A DNA stretch of 49,650 nt from Candidatus Shapirobacteria bacterium (GTDB taxonomy: Bacteria; Patescibacteriota; Microgenomatia; 0-14-0-10-38-17), in the NCBI GenBank assembly GCA_018052565.1, contig JAGPNC010000005.1:1-49650 (forward strand), given 5' to 3'. Every line of letters begins with the position of its first letter. The stretch's first letter is position 1. The notes below the pieces were generated by a model. The model was not told the DNA's origin. It was given only the letters and a program-made list of their open reading frames with translations, and did no database searches. This document shows, in pieces, positions 31,383 through 39,031 of this stretch. Both the position numbers and the translations under genes were made by a program.

Positions 31383-32499
31383 TTTTTTCCAAAAAAGCCA
31401 ACCCCTTTTTAGGGCGGTCTTTTTCAAAACGTTTTCGGGCAGGAGCCAGTTTGACAATTAGCCAATCGGCCACGGCAGTTTTAAGATCCTGAGGATGCAG
31501 TTGGCCGTTGGCGTAATCTTGCTCCAGTTCGTGGTAAGAATAGTAAGTTTTATTGCCGCCGAATTTTGCCGGCCGGCTCACCCGTAGTTCTCCTTCGTCT
31601 TCACCCCAAAAGATAAGATAACGGGCCCAATTCAAAACGGGGTTAAAATTAACTTGGGGCGGGCAGAAAGCTTTGCCTACTTTTTCTCTTATTGCCTCGG
31701 GAGAATCATGAACAAAAATGGCTGAATTAGGCTTGGATTTGGTCATCTTGAAAGCGGTAGCAAAAGTATCTTTATCCATATTTTGGTCAATCGGCCAAAT
31801 GGCAGGTTTGGCTAAGGAAAGGACAAAGTTTTGATGGCAAGCCACGGGGGCAATTTTTTCCCCTTTTTTGTTTAAGAGGGGCGAAATGGTTAATTTTTTG
31901 GCCACCTGCCGGGCAATGACATGCGCTTTCCTTTGGTCGATGGCAGCTTGGGCAAGATTAACGCCTAAAGTGAAAATATCGGCTACCTGAAGAGGGGGAT
32001 AGATGAGGGTGGCAAAATTAACCGTTTCGCCTTCTTTTTTGCCGGCGATGGTAATTGACCGCTTTACCCTTGAGAGAGTAACATTCTTGGAAACCTCCAT
32101 CAGGTTTTGCCAATGGCGGGTGTCTTTATATAAATCGCTGGCCAGGATGAAGTTGACATCCCCGCTTTTGACGCCAAAACATTCCAGCGAGGCTTCCATA
32201 GCTTCCTGAAAGTAATCGCGGGCAACGATAATGATGTGCTTCCAGTCGCCGTCAAGCTTATTGTTAATATAAGTATGCCAGTCAGCCAAAAAAACATTAC
32301 ATTCTACTCCAGCCTTAAGAAAGTCAGCCACCTTGCCCATGCTTACCAATCCTGTTCCCAGATGGACTTTACCGGAGATTTCAAAGCCAATGTAGTGGCG
32401 CAGTTTTTCGCCGCTTTCAAGCAAATTTTTAAGTTCTTCTTTAGTTAAAACTTCTTCGCAGTTACGGGTGATAAGATGAAGCTTTTCTTCAAGGACCAT
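31366..32499 (-). CDS. tyrS: Tyrosyl-tRNA synthetase, archaeal/eukaryal type
   Basis: The enzyme charges tRNA-Tyr. The sequence follows the archaeal family: HYIGFEISGKVHLGTGL (HIGH-equivalent, about 36-52), then VIYPPLQ-like YPPLQVADIFTLGV with the Tyr/Gln/Asp pocket and DQRKAHVIAR, KMTKSKPNSAIFVHDSPEAIREK in place of KMSKS, and the C-terminal LHPQDLKTAVADWLIVKLAPARKRF. It lacks the bacterial C-terminal S4-like tRNA-binding domain. At 377 residues it is slightly longer than archaeal TyrRS. The cognate tRNA gene lies 265 bp upstream on the same strand. It overlaps the ATPase pseudogene by 17 nt, convergent. Confidence 0.92.
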   Translation of the reverse strand: MVLEEKLHLITRNCEEVLTKEELKNLLESGEKLRHYIGFEISGKVHLGTGLVSMGKVADFLKAGVECNVFLADWHTYINNKLDGDWKHIIIVARDYFQEAMEASLECFGVKSGDVNFILASDLYKDTRHWQNLMEVSKNVTLSRVKRSITIAGKKEGETVNFATLIYPPLQVADIFTLGVNLAQAAIDQRKAHVIARQVAKKLTISPLLNKKGEKIAPVACHQNFVLSLAKPAIWPIDQNMDKDTFATAFKMTKSKPNSAIFVHDSPEAIREKVGKAFCPPQVNFNPVLNWARYLIFWGEDEGELRVSRPAKFGGNKTYYSYHELEQDYANGQLHPQDLKTAVADWLIVKLAPARKRFEKDRPKKGLAFLEKITPRP

Positions 32500-32530
32500 A
32501 GAGACGGTGTTTTAAGTAAAAAATGATGAA

Positions 32531-32685
32531 AATTAAAAAAGTCAAAAGTTAAAATTTAAAAGTCCCCGCCCAAGGCGGGTCCGCCTCTGGCGGAAAAATT
32601 ACAAGTTAAAATTCAAAAGTGGGGCGAAACTTTTAACTTTTTAATTGCAATTTTGCCTTTTGAATTTTGAATTTTGACTTTAAAA
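32531..32685. repeat. Heptad palindrome 11 (between tyrS and tRNA-Tyr)
   Basis: AAAAGTC/AAAAGTT/AAAATTT units, the GC double hairpin (32565-32594: CCCGCC-CAA-GGCGGG then TCCGCC-TCT-GGCGGA), then AAAATTA-CAAGTTA-AAATTC, and a T-rich right arm. Bases 32537-32647 are 110/111 identical to 32977-33087. Confidence 0.82.
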
Positions 32686-32764
32686 GTTTATGCTTGTAAT
32701 TATAATTTATTTACCTATTGCCTACTTTTATATTCTTTAAAGAAGGTATTGAGAAGAGACTTAG

Positions 32765-32846
32765 TCCAGGGGGTAGGATTCGAACCTACGAAGGGAAACC
32801 CGCTGGTTTTACAGACCAGTGCAATTGGCCGCTCTGCCACCCCTGG
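32765..32846 (-). tRNA. tRNA-Tyr (anticodon GTA), class II, C1-G72
   Basis: On the minus strand: acceptor CCAGGGG/CCCCTGG, discriminator A73 followed by CTA (CCA not encoded); D region GCAGAGCGGCCAATTGCA; anticodon stem CTGGT/ACCAG with loop CTGTAAA (GTA); a 13-nt variable arm with stem GGG-TTT-CCC; T arm GTAGG-TTCGAAT-CCTAC. The long variable arm is the bacterial tRNA-Tyr type, whereas C1-G72 is the archaeal/eukaryal identity pair (bacteria use G1-C72). This agrees with the archaeal-type tyrS downstream. Confidence 0.93.
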
Positions 32847-32972
32847 AGTCTTTTTTATTATAGCACAGAGAAAAGATGCTGGCTTTGCCAGCCCTTTCAG
32901 GCGATATCTGTTTTGGTAGGGTGAGGATTATGACGATTGTCATCATAAACTTAATTTGGAATCTATTCCAAT

Positions 32973-33121
32973 AATTAAAAGTCAAAAGTTAAAATTTAAA
33001 AGTCCCCGCCTAAGGCGGGTCCGCCTCTGGCGGAAAAATTACAAGTTAAAATTCAAAAGTGGGGCGAAACTTTTAACTTTTTAATTGAAATTTTGAATTT
33101 TGCCTTTTAAATTTTGAATTT
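32973..33121. repeat. Heptad palindrome 12 (tRNA-Tyr / recA spacer)
   Basis: Nearly the same as repeat 11 over 111 bp, in the same orientation, with the GC module at 33005-33034 differing by one base (TAAGG for CAAGG). The T-rich right arm continues TTTTGAA-TTTTGCC-TTTTAAA-TTTTGAA. The rest of 32847-33202 contains only the recA promoter. Confidence 0.82.
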
Positions 33122-33185
33122 ATGGAAAGTTTCTGATCCTTGCCTGCATTATGGATTTATCACGGTTATATCTTTTCAATGGCTC

Positions 33186-33214
33186 TTGTTTTTTAACGCC
33201 TTTTGTGTCAAAAT
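33186..33214 (+). promoter_or_regulatory. Promoter candidate for recA
   Basis: TTGTTT (33186-33191) and CAAAAT (33209-33214), 17 nt apart. The recA ATG follows 9 nt after the -10, giving a leader of only a few nucleotides. No Shine-Dalgarno sequence or obvious LexA box is seen. Confidence 0.4.
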
Positions 33215-33223
33215 GAGCTTGTT

Positions 33224-34249
33224 ATGGAGGATAAACAGCAAGCGGCACGGGCAGAAGCGGTAAAACTAGCCATTGAACAGATTGAAAAGCAGTATGGCAA
33301 GGGGGCGATTATGAGGTTGGGGGGGAACGGGAGCGTAGCCACAGTGCCGGCCATTCCGACGGGTTCGGTTTCCCTTGATTTGGCTTTAGGTGTAGGGGGA
33401 ATTCCGCGGGGAAGAGTGACGGAGATTTTTGGCCCCGAAGCTTCAGGAAAAACCACCCTCTGCCTCCATGTGATTGCCGAGGCGCAAAAAAGAGGCGGCC
33501 TGGCTGCTTTTGTGGATGCCGAGCATGCCCTGGATCCGGAGCGGGCGAAGAGCATCGGCGTTAATATTGATGATTTATTAATTTCTCAGCCTGATACCGG
33601 TGAGCAGGCATTGGAAATTGTGGAGACATTGGTTCGCTCGGGGGGATTGGATGTAGTGGTGGTCGATTCGGTGGCGGCGCTGGTGCCGCGGGCGGAAATT
33701 GAAGGGGAAATGGGGGATTCAATGATGGGGGTGCAGGCGCGGTTGATGTCTCAAGCCCTGCGAAAACTAACCGGAGCAATCGCCAAAAGTAAGACGGCGG
33801 TAATTTTTACCAATCAGATTCGCCAGAAAATTGGGGTGATGTTTGGCAACCCCGAGACCACGCCCGGAGGGCTGGCCCTGAAATTTTATTCTTCAATTCG
33901 TCTTGACATGCGTAAAATTGGGGCGATTAAGGCGGGTGAGGAAGTAATCGGTTCTCGTCATCGGGTGCGGGTGGTGAAAAATAAAGTGGCGCCTCCTTTT
34001 CGGACGGTGGAATTTGATATTATGAACGAGGGGGGTATTTCTAAGAGCGGTGATTTGCTTGATTTGGCCGCCGAGAAGGGTGTGGTTTCCAAAAGCGGGG
34101 CTTTTTACCGTTACGGAGAAAAAATTTTAGGCCAGGGCCGGGAAGCGGCGAAAAAGTTTTTAGAGGAGAATCCCAAGTTAATGGAGGAGATTGAGGGGAA
34201 ATTGAAAACCCAGATTACAAAGACAAAAGAAGAGACGGTAAAAAAGTAA
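33224..34249 (+). CDS. recA: Recombinase RecA
   Basis: The product drives strand exchange and activates the SOS response where present. The start is ATG 33224 ([13 protein letters not shown]); upstream in-frame codons overlap the -10. The protein has 341 residues. The LEKQYGKG-equivalent [14 protein letters not shown], Walker [11 protein letters not shown] (about 60-69), [16 protein letters not shown], Walker [22 protein letters not shown] and loop 2 [20 protein letters not shown] are all standard. recX follows after a repeat. Confidence 0.97.
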   Translation: MEDKQQAARAEAVKLAIEQIEKQYGKGAIMRLGGNGSVATVPAIPTGSVSLDLALGVGGIPRGRVTEIFGPEASGKTTLCLHVIAEAQKRGGLAAFVDAEHALDPERAKSIGVNIDDLLISQPDTGEQALEIVETLVRSGGLDVVVVDSVAALVPRAEIEGEMGDSMMGVQARLMSQALRKLTGAIAKSKTAVIFTNQIRQKIGVMFGNPETTPGGLALKFYSSIRLDMRKIGAIKAGEEVIGSRHRVRVVKNKVAPPFRTVEFDIMNEGGISKSGDLLDLAAEKGVVSKSGAFYRYGEKILGQGREAAKKFLEENPKLMEEIEGKLKTQITKTKEETVKK

Positions 34250-34270
34250 ACCATGGGTGGTAATCAGTAG

Positions 34271-34413
34271 AGTTAAAAGTTAAAACTCAAAAGTCCCCGC
34301 CCAAGGCGGGTCCGCCTCTGGCGGAAAAATTACAATTAAAAATTTAAAAGTAAAACAAAAACTTTTAACTTTTAACTTGCAATTTTGAATTTTGCCTTTT
34401 GACTTTTGAATTT
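34271..34413. repeat. Heptad palindrome 13 (recA-recX spacer)
   Basis: AAAAGTT/AAAACTC/AAAAGTC, the GC double hairpin (about 34296-34325), AAAATTA-CAATTA-AAAATTT, then TTTTAAC-TTTTAAC-TTGCAA-TTTTGAA-TTTTGCC-TTTTGAC-TTTTGAA. The GC module is identical in sequence to that of repeat 11. Confidence 0.8.
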
Positions 34414-34493
34414 GGAAAGGTATGGTTAATTAAATTTTAGCCTTAGCAACTCCTTTTTATTTGAAGGAGAAAAGCTTTTTGTGATAAACGATT

Positions 34494-35117
34494 GTGCCCC
34501 AAATTACCGCTATTAAACCTCAGGAAAAGAGAAAAAACCGCTTTAATGTCTATCTTGATGACCGATTTGGTTTCGCTTTAGGCAATGAGCTTCTGGTAAA
34601 AAAAGGATTAAAGGTGGGCCAAGAGCTTTCGCCCCAGACGGTTAAAGAGTTAGCAAGCCAGGATAGGCTTAATAGCGCCCGCGATGGAGTTTATCATTTT
34701 CTTTCCTATCGCCCCCGTTCTGAAAAAGAGATTCGCGATTATCTTAATAAAAAAGAATTAAAAGAAGAGGAGAAAGAAAAGATTATTAAAGGGCTTAGGG
34801 AAGAAAAATTGGTTGACGATCTTGAGTTCGCCCGTTGGTTTCTGGAACAACGGCAGAATTTTCGCCCCAAAGGCAGTTATATTTTAAGGCAGGAATTGCG
34901 CCAGAAGGGGATTGACCAAAAAATTATTGATTGGGTTTTACCAGACAAAGAAAAAGAATTAAAATTAGCTAAAAAAGCTTTGGAGAAAGCCGAGAAAAAA
35001 TACGCTTCTTTTTCGGGGCGGGAGAAAAAAGAAAAATTGATGGCGTATTTATTGCGGCGGGGGTTTTGCTGGGAAGTGGTTAAAGAGGCGGTTGACGAAA
35101 AAGGGGAAAACGAGTAA
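34494..35117 (+). CDS. recX: RecX-like regulatory protein
   Basis: RecX caps or modulates RecA filaments. The 207 residues start at GTG 34494 (MPQITAIKPQEKRKNRFNVYLDD). Three-helix RecX repeats are visible: FLSYRPRSEKEIRDYLNKKE (about 68-87), VDDLEFARWFLEQRQNFRPKGSYILRQELRQKGI (about 111-144) and the C-terminal KLMAYLLRRGFCWEVVKEAV. Its position after recA supports the call. Confidence 0.88.
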   Translation: MPQITAIKPQEKRKNRFNVYLDDRFGFALGNELLVKKGLKVGQELSPQTVKELASQDRLNSARDGVYHFLSYRPRSEKEIRDYLNKKELKEEEKEKIIKGLREEKLVDDLEFARWFLEQRQNFRPKGSYILRQELRQKGIDQKIIDWVLPDKEKELKLAKKALEKAEKKYASFSGREKKEKLMAYLLRRGFCWEVVKEAVDEKGENE

Positions 35118-35149
35118 AATAAGGGCGTAATTTAAAAATTAAAAACATA

Positions 35150-36412
35150 ATGGTTTCAAGATTAGACGATAATAATGATTCGCAATCTTCTCAGTTAAAC
35201 TTATCTCCTCAAGAAAAAGAGCTTATAAAACGGGAAAAAGAAGTTGAAGAGTTGCAAAGCCTTTGGGAAGAAAAAGTAAACCAGGTTTCAGGGTTAACCC
35301 GGGAAGAGGCGAAGAGAATCGTTTTAGAGAAAGTCGAAAAAGAATTAGCTTCTTATACCGCTCGGCGTATTAAAGAGGCGGAGGAAGAAATTAAGCTGAC
35401 CGCCGAAGAAAAAGCGCGACAGATTTTGGTGGATGAGATACAGCATGGGGTAACAGACATTGTTGCCGAATATACCGTTTCTTCGATTAAAATTCCCTCT
35501 GAGGAGATTAAGGGTAAGGTGATTGGCCGTGAGGGGCGCAATATTCGGATTTTTGAACGCTTAACGGGAGTGGATGTGAGTTTTGAAGAGGAGGGGGAAA
35601 TTCGTCTTTCTTCTTTTGACTCGTTAAGGCGGGAGGTGGCGCGGCGGTCTTTAGAAAAATTAATTCGTGACGGCCGCATCCAGCCACCGCGGATTGAAGA
35701 GGTGGTGCGTCAGACTAAAGAAGAGGTGGAGAAAATTATTTTTGAGGCGGGGAAAGAGCTTTGCGATGAAGCAGGTGTTTATCACCTGCCGCCAGATTTG
35801 GTTTCGATTTTAGGCCGTTTTAAGTTCCGCTTTTCTTTTGGCCAGAATATGATTGTTCATACTCTTGAGGAGACCAAAATCGGGGTGGCCTTGGCTCATG
35901 AGCTTAAGGCAGAAGTAGAAGTAGTCCGCTTGGGTTGTCTTTTGCACGATGTGGGTAAGGTGATTACTGAAAAAGAAGGCTCCCACGTTCAGCTGGGGGT
36001 AGAGCTTTTGAAAAAATATGGTCTGCCCGAGAAAGTGATTAATTGCGTGGCGGAACATCATGAGGATAAGCCTTTTTCATCGATAGAATCGGCAATTGTT
36101 TGGATTGCGGACGCGGCCTCCGGTTCCCGTCCCGGAGCTCGTTACGAAGCCCATGAGGACTATGTGAAGCGGATGGCGCGGATTGAAGAGATTGCCAAAA
36201 GCTTTCCGGGAGTGGCCGATGTGGCCGCTTATCAGGCAGGCCGGGAAGTTCTGGTGATGGTTAAACCTGAGGAAATTTCCGATAATGAGGCAAAAGTGTT
36301 GGCCTATAAAATTGCCCAAAAGCTTGAAAAGGAAGCCGATTATTTAGGACAGATTAAAATTACCGTCATTCGGGAAGTAAGAGAGGAAGTAACTCTGCCA
36401 ACGGAAAGTTAA
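35150..36412 (+). CDS. rny: Ribonuclease Y without an N-terminal membrane helix
   Basis: This endoribonuclease starts mRNA decay. A KH domain (IKIPSEEIKGKVIGREGRNIRIFERLTGVDV, about 112-142) is followed by an HD domain with the metal motif CLLHDVGKV (about 263-271) and AEHHEDKPFSS. The 420 residues begin MVSRLDDNNDSQSSQLNLS and run directly into the charged coiled coil; the transmembrane helix typical of RNase Y is missing and the coiled coil is short. No upstream in-frame extension encoding a membrane helix is apparent, so the protein is probably cytosolic or tethered by a partner. Confidence 0.92.
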   Translation: MVSRLDDNNDSQSSQLNLSPQEKELIKREKEVEELQSLWEEKVNQVSGLTREEAKRIVLEKVEKELASYTARRIKEAEEEIKLTAEEKARQILVDEIQHGVTDIVAEYTVSSIKIPSEEIKGKVIGREGRNIRIFERLTGVDVSFEEEGEIRLSSFDSLRREVARRSLEKLIRDGRIQPPRIEEVVRQTKEEVEKIIFEAGKELCDEAGVYHLPPDLVSILGRFKFRFSFGQNMIVHTLEETKIGVALAHELKAEVEVVRLGCLLHDVGKVITEKEGSHVQLGVELLKKYGLPEKVINCVAEHHEDKPFSSIESAIVWIADAASGSRPGARYEAHEDYVKRMARIEEIAKSFPGVADVAAYQAGREVLVMVKPEEISDNEAKVLAYKIAQKLEKEADYLGQIKITVIREVREEVTLPTES

Positions 36413-36423
36413 GAACACCCTAA

Positions 36424-36515
36424 AAAAAAGTTAAAAGTTAAAATTCAAAAGCAAAACAGAAACTTTTAACTTTTGACTTGCAATTTTGAATTTTGCCTTT
36501 TAACTTTTTAATTTT
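36424..36515. repeat. Heptad palindrome 14 (rny-hup spacer)
   Basis: AAAAGTT-AAAAGTT-AAAATTC-AAAAGC on the left; TTTTAAC-TTTTGAC-TTGCAA-TTTTGAA-TTTTGCC-TTTTAAC-TTTTTAA on the right, with only a short centre and no GC module. It ends just before the hup Shine-Dalgarno sequence. Confidence 0.8.
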
Positions 36516-36537
36516 CTCTAAGAAGGAGGTGGGAAGA

Positions 36538-36810
36538 ATGATCAAAAAAGAATTAATCGAAGAAGTTGCCCGACGAGCGCAGGTGACCAAAAAAGAAGCC
36601 CGTCAGGTGATTGACACTTTTTTAGAAGAGATTAAGAAGGCTTTAGCTCGTGGAGAAAAAGTGGTTCTCTCCGGCTTTGGCACACTTAGAACGGTGACGG
36701 TAAGAGATAAAGAGGTGGTAGTGCCGGGGGGGAAGGAAAGAATAAAGGTAGCTTCACACCGCGCTCCGCGTTTTAAACCGGGCCGAAGCCTGAAAAAGGC
36801 GGTTCGTTAA
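36538..36810 (+). CDS. hup: HU-family DNA-binding protein
   Basis: This histone-like nucleoid protein bends DNA as a dimer. The ATG at 36538 is preceded by AAGGAGGT (36523-36530), the best Shine-Dalgarno sequence in the window; the frame extends 45 nt upstream through repeat DNA and is not used. The 90 residues include VTKKEARQVIDTFLEEIKKAL and GEKVVLSGFGTLRTV, with the DNA-binding arm ending RAPRFKPGRSLKKAV. The strong ribosome-binding site suits a highly expressed protein. Confidence 0.95.
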   Translation: MIKKELIEEVARRAQVTKKEARQVIDTFLEEIKKALARGEKVVLSGFGTLRTVTVRDKEVVVPGGKERIKVASHRAPRFKPGRSLKKAVR

Positions 36811-36818
36811 ACTCTTGA

Positions 36819-36844
36819 AAAGCCCCGATAAGCTAGGGCTTTTT
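36819..36844 (+). terminator. Intrinsic terminator after hup
   Basis: AAAGCCC (36819-36825) pairs with GGGCTTT (36836-36842), loop of 10 nt, followed by TTC. It lies 8 nt after the hup stop and directly upstream of the response-regulator operator repeats. Confidence 0.65.
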
Positions 36845-36876
36845 CTTCAGCTTTTCTTCAGCCAAGAAGCTATAAT
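36843..36876 (+). promoter_or_regulatory. Response-regulator promoter with 11-bp direct repeats
   Basis: TTCTTCAGC occurs at 36843-36851 and again at 36854-36862, exactly 11 bp apart, in place of a -35 element; TATAAT follows at 36871-36876. This is the layout of boxes bound by PhoB/OmpR-family regulators. The ATG at 36885 is 8 nt after the -10. A degenerate version lies at 38985-39017. Confidence 0.6.
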
Positions 36877-36884
36877 GAAGGCCA

Positions 36885-37562
36885 ATGAGAATTTTAGTGA
36901 TTGAAGACGAGCGGCGAATTGCCAGGAATATAAAAGAAGGCCTTGAGCAGGAACGTTATGCGGTCGATGTGGCTTATGACGGCCTTGAGGGCTATGATTT
37001 GGCGGCGGGCGAAGATTATGATGTAATTATCCTTGACCTGATGCTTCCCAAAATGGATGGAATTACTTTGTGCCGAAAATTACGGGAAGAAAAAATCGCT
37101 ACTCCTATCTTAATCCTGACCGCTAAAGGGCAGACAAGAGATAAGATTGAAGGCTTGGATGCGGGAGCGGATGACTATTTAACCAAGCCTTTTTCTTTTG
37201 AAGAGCTTCTGGCTCGTCTTCGCTCCCTTACTCGTCGGCCCAAAAATTCGTTAGGGGAAGTTTTGACGGTAGGCGACCTAAGGCTTGATTCAAAAAATTA
37301 CCAGGCAGAAAAAGGCGGAAAAAAAATTGACTTAACGGCGAAAGAATTTGCCCTTCTGGAATATTTAATGAGAAACGCGGGCTTGGTTTTGGGTAAGGAA
37401 CAGATTATTGCCCATGTTTGGAATTACGAAGACGATATCCTTCCTAATACCGTCGAGGTTTATATCCGTAACCTAAGAAAAAAATTGGGTGATGAGGGTA
37501 AGGGGGAGGAGGCGCTTATTAAAACCCGCCGCGGCTTTGGCTATCAGCTGGGAGGAGAATGA
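36885..37562 (+). CDS. OmpR/PhoB-family response regulator
   Basis: Receiver domain 1-120: acidic pair E7-D8, phospho-acceptor D51 (VIILDLMLPKMDG), and K in the LTKPF segment. The winged-helix DNA-binding domain (about 128-223) has LTAKEFALLEYLMRNAG, VWNYEDDILPNTVEVYIRNLRKKLG and TRRGFGYQL. It pairs with the kinase at 37921. Its promoter carries the predicted binding repeats, so autoregulation is likely. There is no Shine-Dalgarno sequence and the promoter spacing suggests a leaderless mRNA. Confidence 0.95.
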   Translation: MRILVIEDERRIARNIKEGLEQERYAVDVAYDGLEGYDLAAGEDYDVIILDLMLPKMDGITLCRKLREEKIATPILILTAKGQTRDKIEGLDAGADDYLTKPFSFEELLARLRSLTRRPKNSLGEVLTVGDLRLDSKNYQAEKGGKKIDLTAKEFALLEYLMRNAGLVLGKEQIIAHVWNYEDDILPNTVEVYIRNLRKKLGDEGKGEEALIKTRRGFGYQLGGE

Positions 37563-37650
37563 AAAAAAAGTATTAAATATCATCAGCATTACTTCTGTCG
37601 GTGGGGTAAGGCAAGGCAGGATTCAAGATCGGCTAAAAATTAAAAATTGC

Positions 37651-37802
37651 CCTAATTGCTCTAATTATTCTAATTAACCTAAGGAACACCCAAAACCCTA
37701 AACTCCCAAAATTAAAATAAACTAAAAAACACAAAAAAGATAGATTTTTTGGGTTTTGGTGTTTGGAATTTATTTAGAATAATTAGGTTAATTAGAATAA
37801 TT
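37651..37802. repeat. Nonamer-based palindrome, copy 2
   Basis: Left arm: CCTAATTGCTCTAATTATTC then TAATTAACC; right arm: ATTTAGAAT-AATTAGGTT-AATTAGAAT-AATT. Inner arms ACACCCAAAACCC and GGGTTTTGGTGTTT pair as well. It fills much of the spacer between response regulator and kinase. Confidence 0.7.
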
Positions 37803-37820
37803 CAAGGGATAGATCCTTCG

Positions 37821-37849
37821 CCGCCGTTTTCTTTTTTTTAAAACGGCGG
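37821..37849. terminator. Strong 10-bp hairpin with T-rich loop
   Basis: CCGCCGTTTT (37821-37830) and AAAACGGCGG (37840-37849) pair perfectly around a CTTTTTTTT loop. No T-tract follows on the plus strand, so terminator function is uncertain. It may separate the response-regulator and kinase transcripts; TAGAAT at about 37857-37862 could be the kinase -10. Confidence 0.4.
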
Positions 37850-37920
37850 GGTTTGCTAGAATGACAGCCAAAAAGAGCCGTTGCTAATGGTAGAAAAATT
37901 TAACAATTTGATTTTTTCCC

Positions 37921-38982
37921 ATGCAACTATTTCAAAAAGCAAGATTAAAATTAACCGGCTGGTATTTGCTGATTATTATGGCGGTCAGTTTTTTCTTAAG
38001 CGCTTTTATTTATAATCTTCAGGTAAGGGAGCTTGAGCGTTTGGAAAATCGCTGGCGGCTAAGAACAGAGCAGCGTTTGGAGGAAAGATTGGCTCCGGTG
38101 CCCCTCCCCCTTCGAGAACCGGGAAATTTTCCACCGGCATTGCCTCCCGATACAGAGTTTTTAGCGGAAACCAAAAGAAGGTTAGCCTTATCGCTTGCTT
38201 CCCTTAATGGCATTATTCTCCTGGTGGCGGGAGGGTTGGGTTATTTTCTGTCGGGAAAGACTTTGAAGCCGATTGAAGAAATGGTTTGCGAGCAGAACCG
38301 TTTTATCGGCGATGCTTCTCACGAGTTGCGAACGCCTCTTACTTCGCTCAAGAGCACCCTTGAAGTTTATTTAAGGAATCCTCGACCCACTCTTAAAAAG
38401 GCGAAAAGGCTGGCAGAAGAAAGTTTAGAGGAAGTTAATAAACTTCAGGTTTTGACCGAATCGCTTTTAAATTTATCCTCTCATCAAGAAAATAGCGACA
38501 AGAATTTTATACTTATTTCGATTACCGAAATTGCCAAAAAAGCGGTAAAGCGGATTAAGCCAAAGGCGGAAGTAAAAAGGATTAAGGTTAAAACAGAATT
38601 ACAAGAATTTAAAGTTTTAGGCGACGAAGAAAGTTTAACGAGTCTTTTAGTGATTCTTTTGGATAATGCGATAAAATACAGCGCCGAGGGGAGTGAGGTT
38701 TTTCTTAGAGCGGTCAAAAGAGACGGGAAGGGGCTTATTCTTGTCCAAGACCACGGCGAGGGAATTCGTCCCGAAGACAAACCTCATATTTTTGACCGTT
38801 TTTATCGCGCTGATAGCGCCCGGAGCAAGGCCGGCAATGATGGCTATGGCTTGGGTTTGGCGATTGCCAAGGAAACAGCCAAGAAACATCGAGGGAAAAT
38901 TAGCGTAGAAAGTGAGCTGGGCAAAGGATCGACGTTTACGGTTCAACTACCACTTAGCAAAGAAAAATCGTCACAGGCCTGA
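37921..38982 (+). CDS. Sensor histidine kinase
   Basis: Two membrane segments (about 12-33 and 96-118) flank an extracytoplasmic loop of about 60 residues, rich in Pro, Arg and Glu. The H-box is FIGDASHELRTPLTSLKS, the N-box LVILLDNAIKYS, the G boxes DHGEGI and GYGLGLAIAKE. At 353 residues the short sensor loop and lack of a clear HAMP domain suggest direct sensing of a membrane or envelope signal. It is separated from its regulator by 358 bp of repeat-containing spacer, unusual for such pairs. Confidence 0.93.
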   Translation: MQLFQKARLKLTGWYLLIIMAVSFFLSAFIYNLQVRELERLENRWRLRTEQRLEERLAPVPLPLREPGNFPPALPPDTEFLAETKRRLALSLASLNGIILLVAGGLGYFLSGKTLKPIEEMVCEQNRFIGDASHELRTPLTSLKSTLEVYLRNPRPTLKKAKRLAEESLEEVNKLQVLTESLLNLSSHQENSDKNFILISITEIAKKAVKRIKPKAEVKRIKVKTELQEFKVLGDEESLTSLLVILLDNAIKYSAEGSEVFLRAVKRDGKGLILVQDHGEGIRPEDKPHIFDRFYRADSARSKAGNDGYGLGLAIAKETAKKHRGKISVESELGKGSTFTVQLPLSKEKSSQA

Positions 38983-38984
38983 TT

Positions 38985-39017
38985 TTCTTCAGTTTCCTTT
39001 CAGCATTCGTTTATAAA
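38985..39017 (+). promoter_or_regulatory. Efflux-operon promoter with the same 11-bp repeat box
   Basis: TTCTTCAG (38985-38992) and CCTTTCAG (38996-39003) are 11 bp apart, and TATAAA follows at 39012-39017, 8 nt beyond the second box. This matches the response-regulator promoter (same box, same period, similar distance to the -10). The box overlaps the end of the kinase gene and its downstream edge. Confidence 0.55.
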
Positions 39018-39031
39018 CTCTTTTTCCCAAC

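Noticed and set aside
30979-31461. ORF with an intact Walker A (TGKTGTGKS) as a stand-alone ATPase
   Set aside because: The N-terminal part continues from another frame upstream and the frame after Walker A runs through tyrS antisense sequence, so it is part of a pseudogene.
32674-32924. Plus-strand ORFs with GFEPTKGNPLVLQTSAIGRSATP
   Set aside because: They read the complement of tRNA-Tyr; no independent coding support.
33203-33223. Longer RecA start (MCQNELV)
   Set aside because: It overlaps the predicted -10 hexamer and is not RecA-like.
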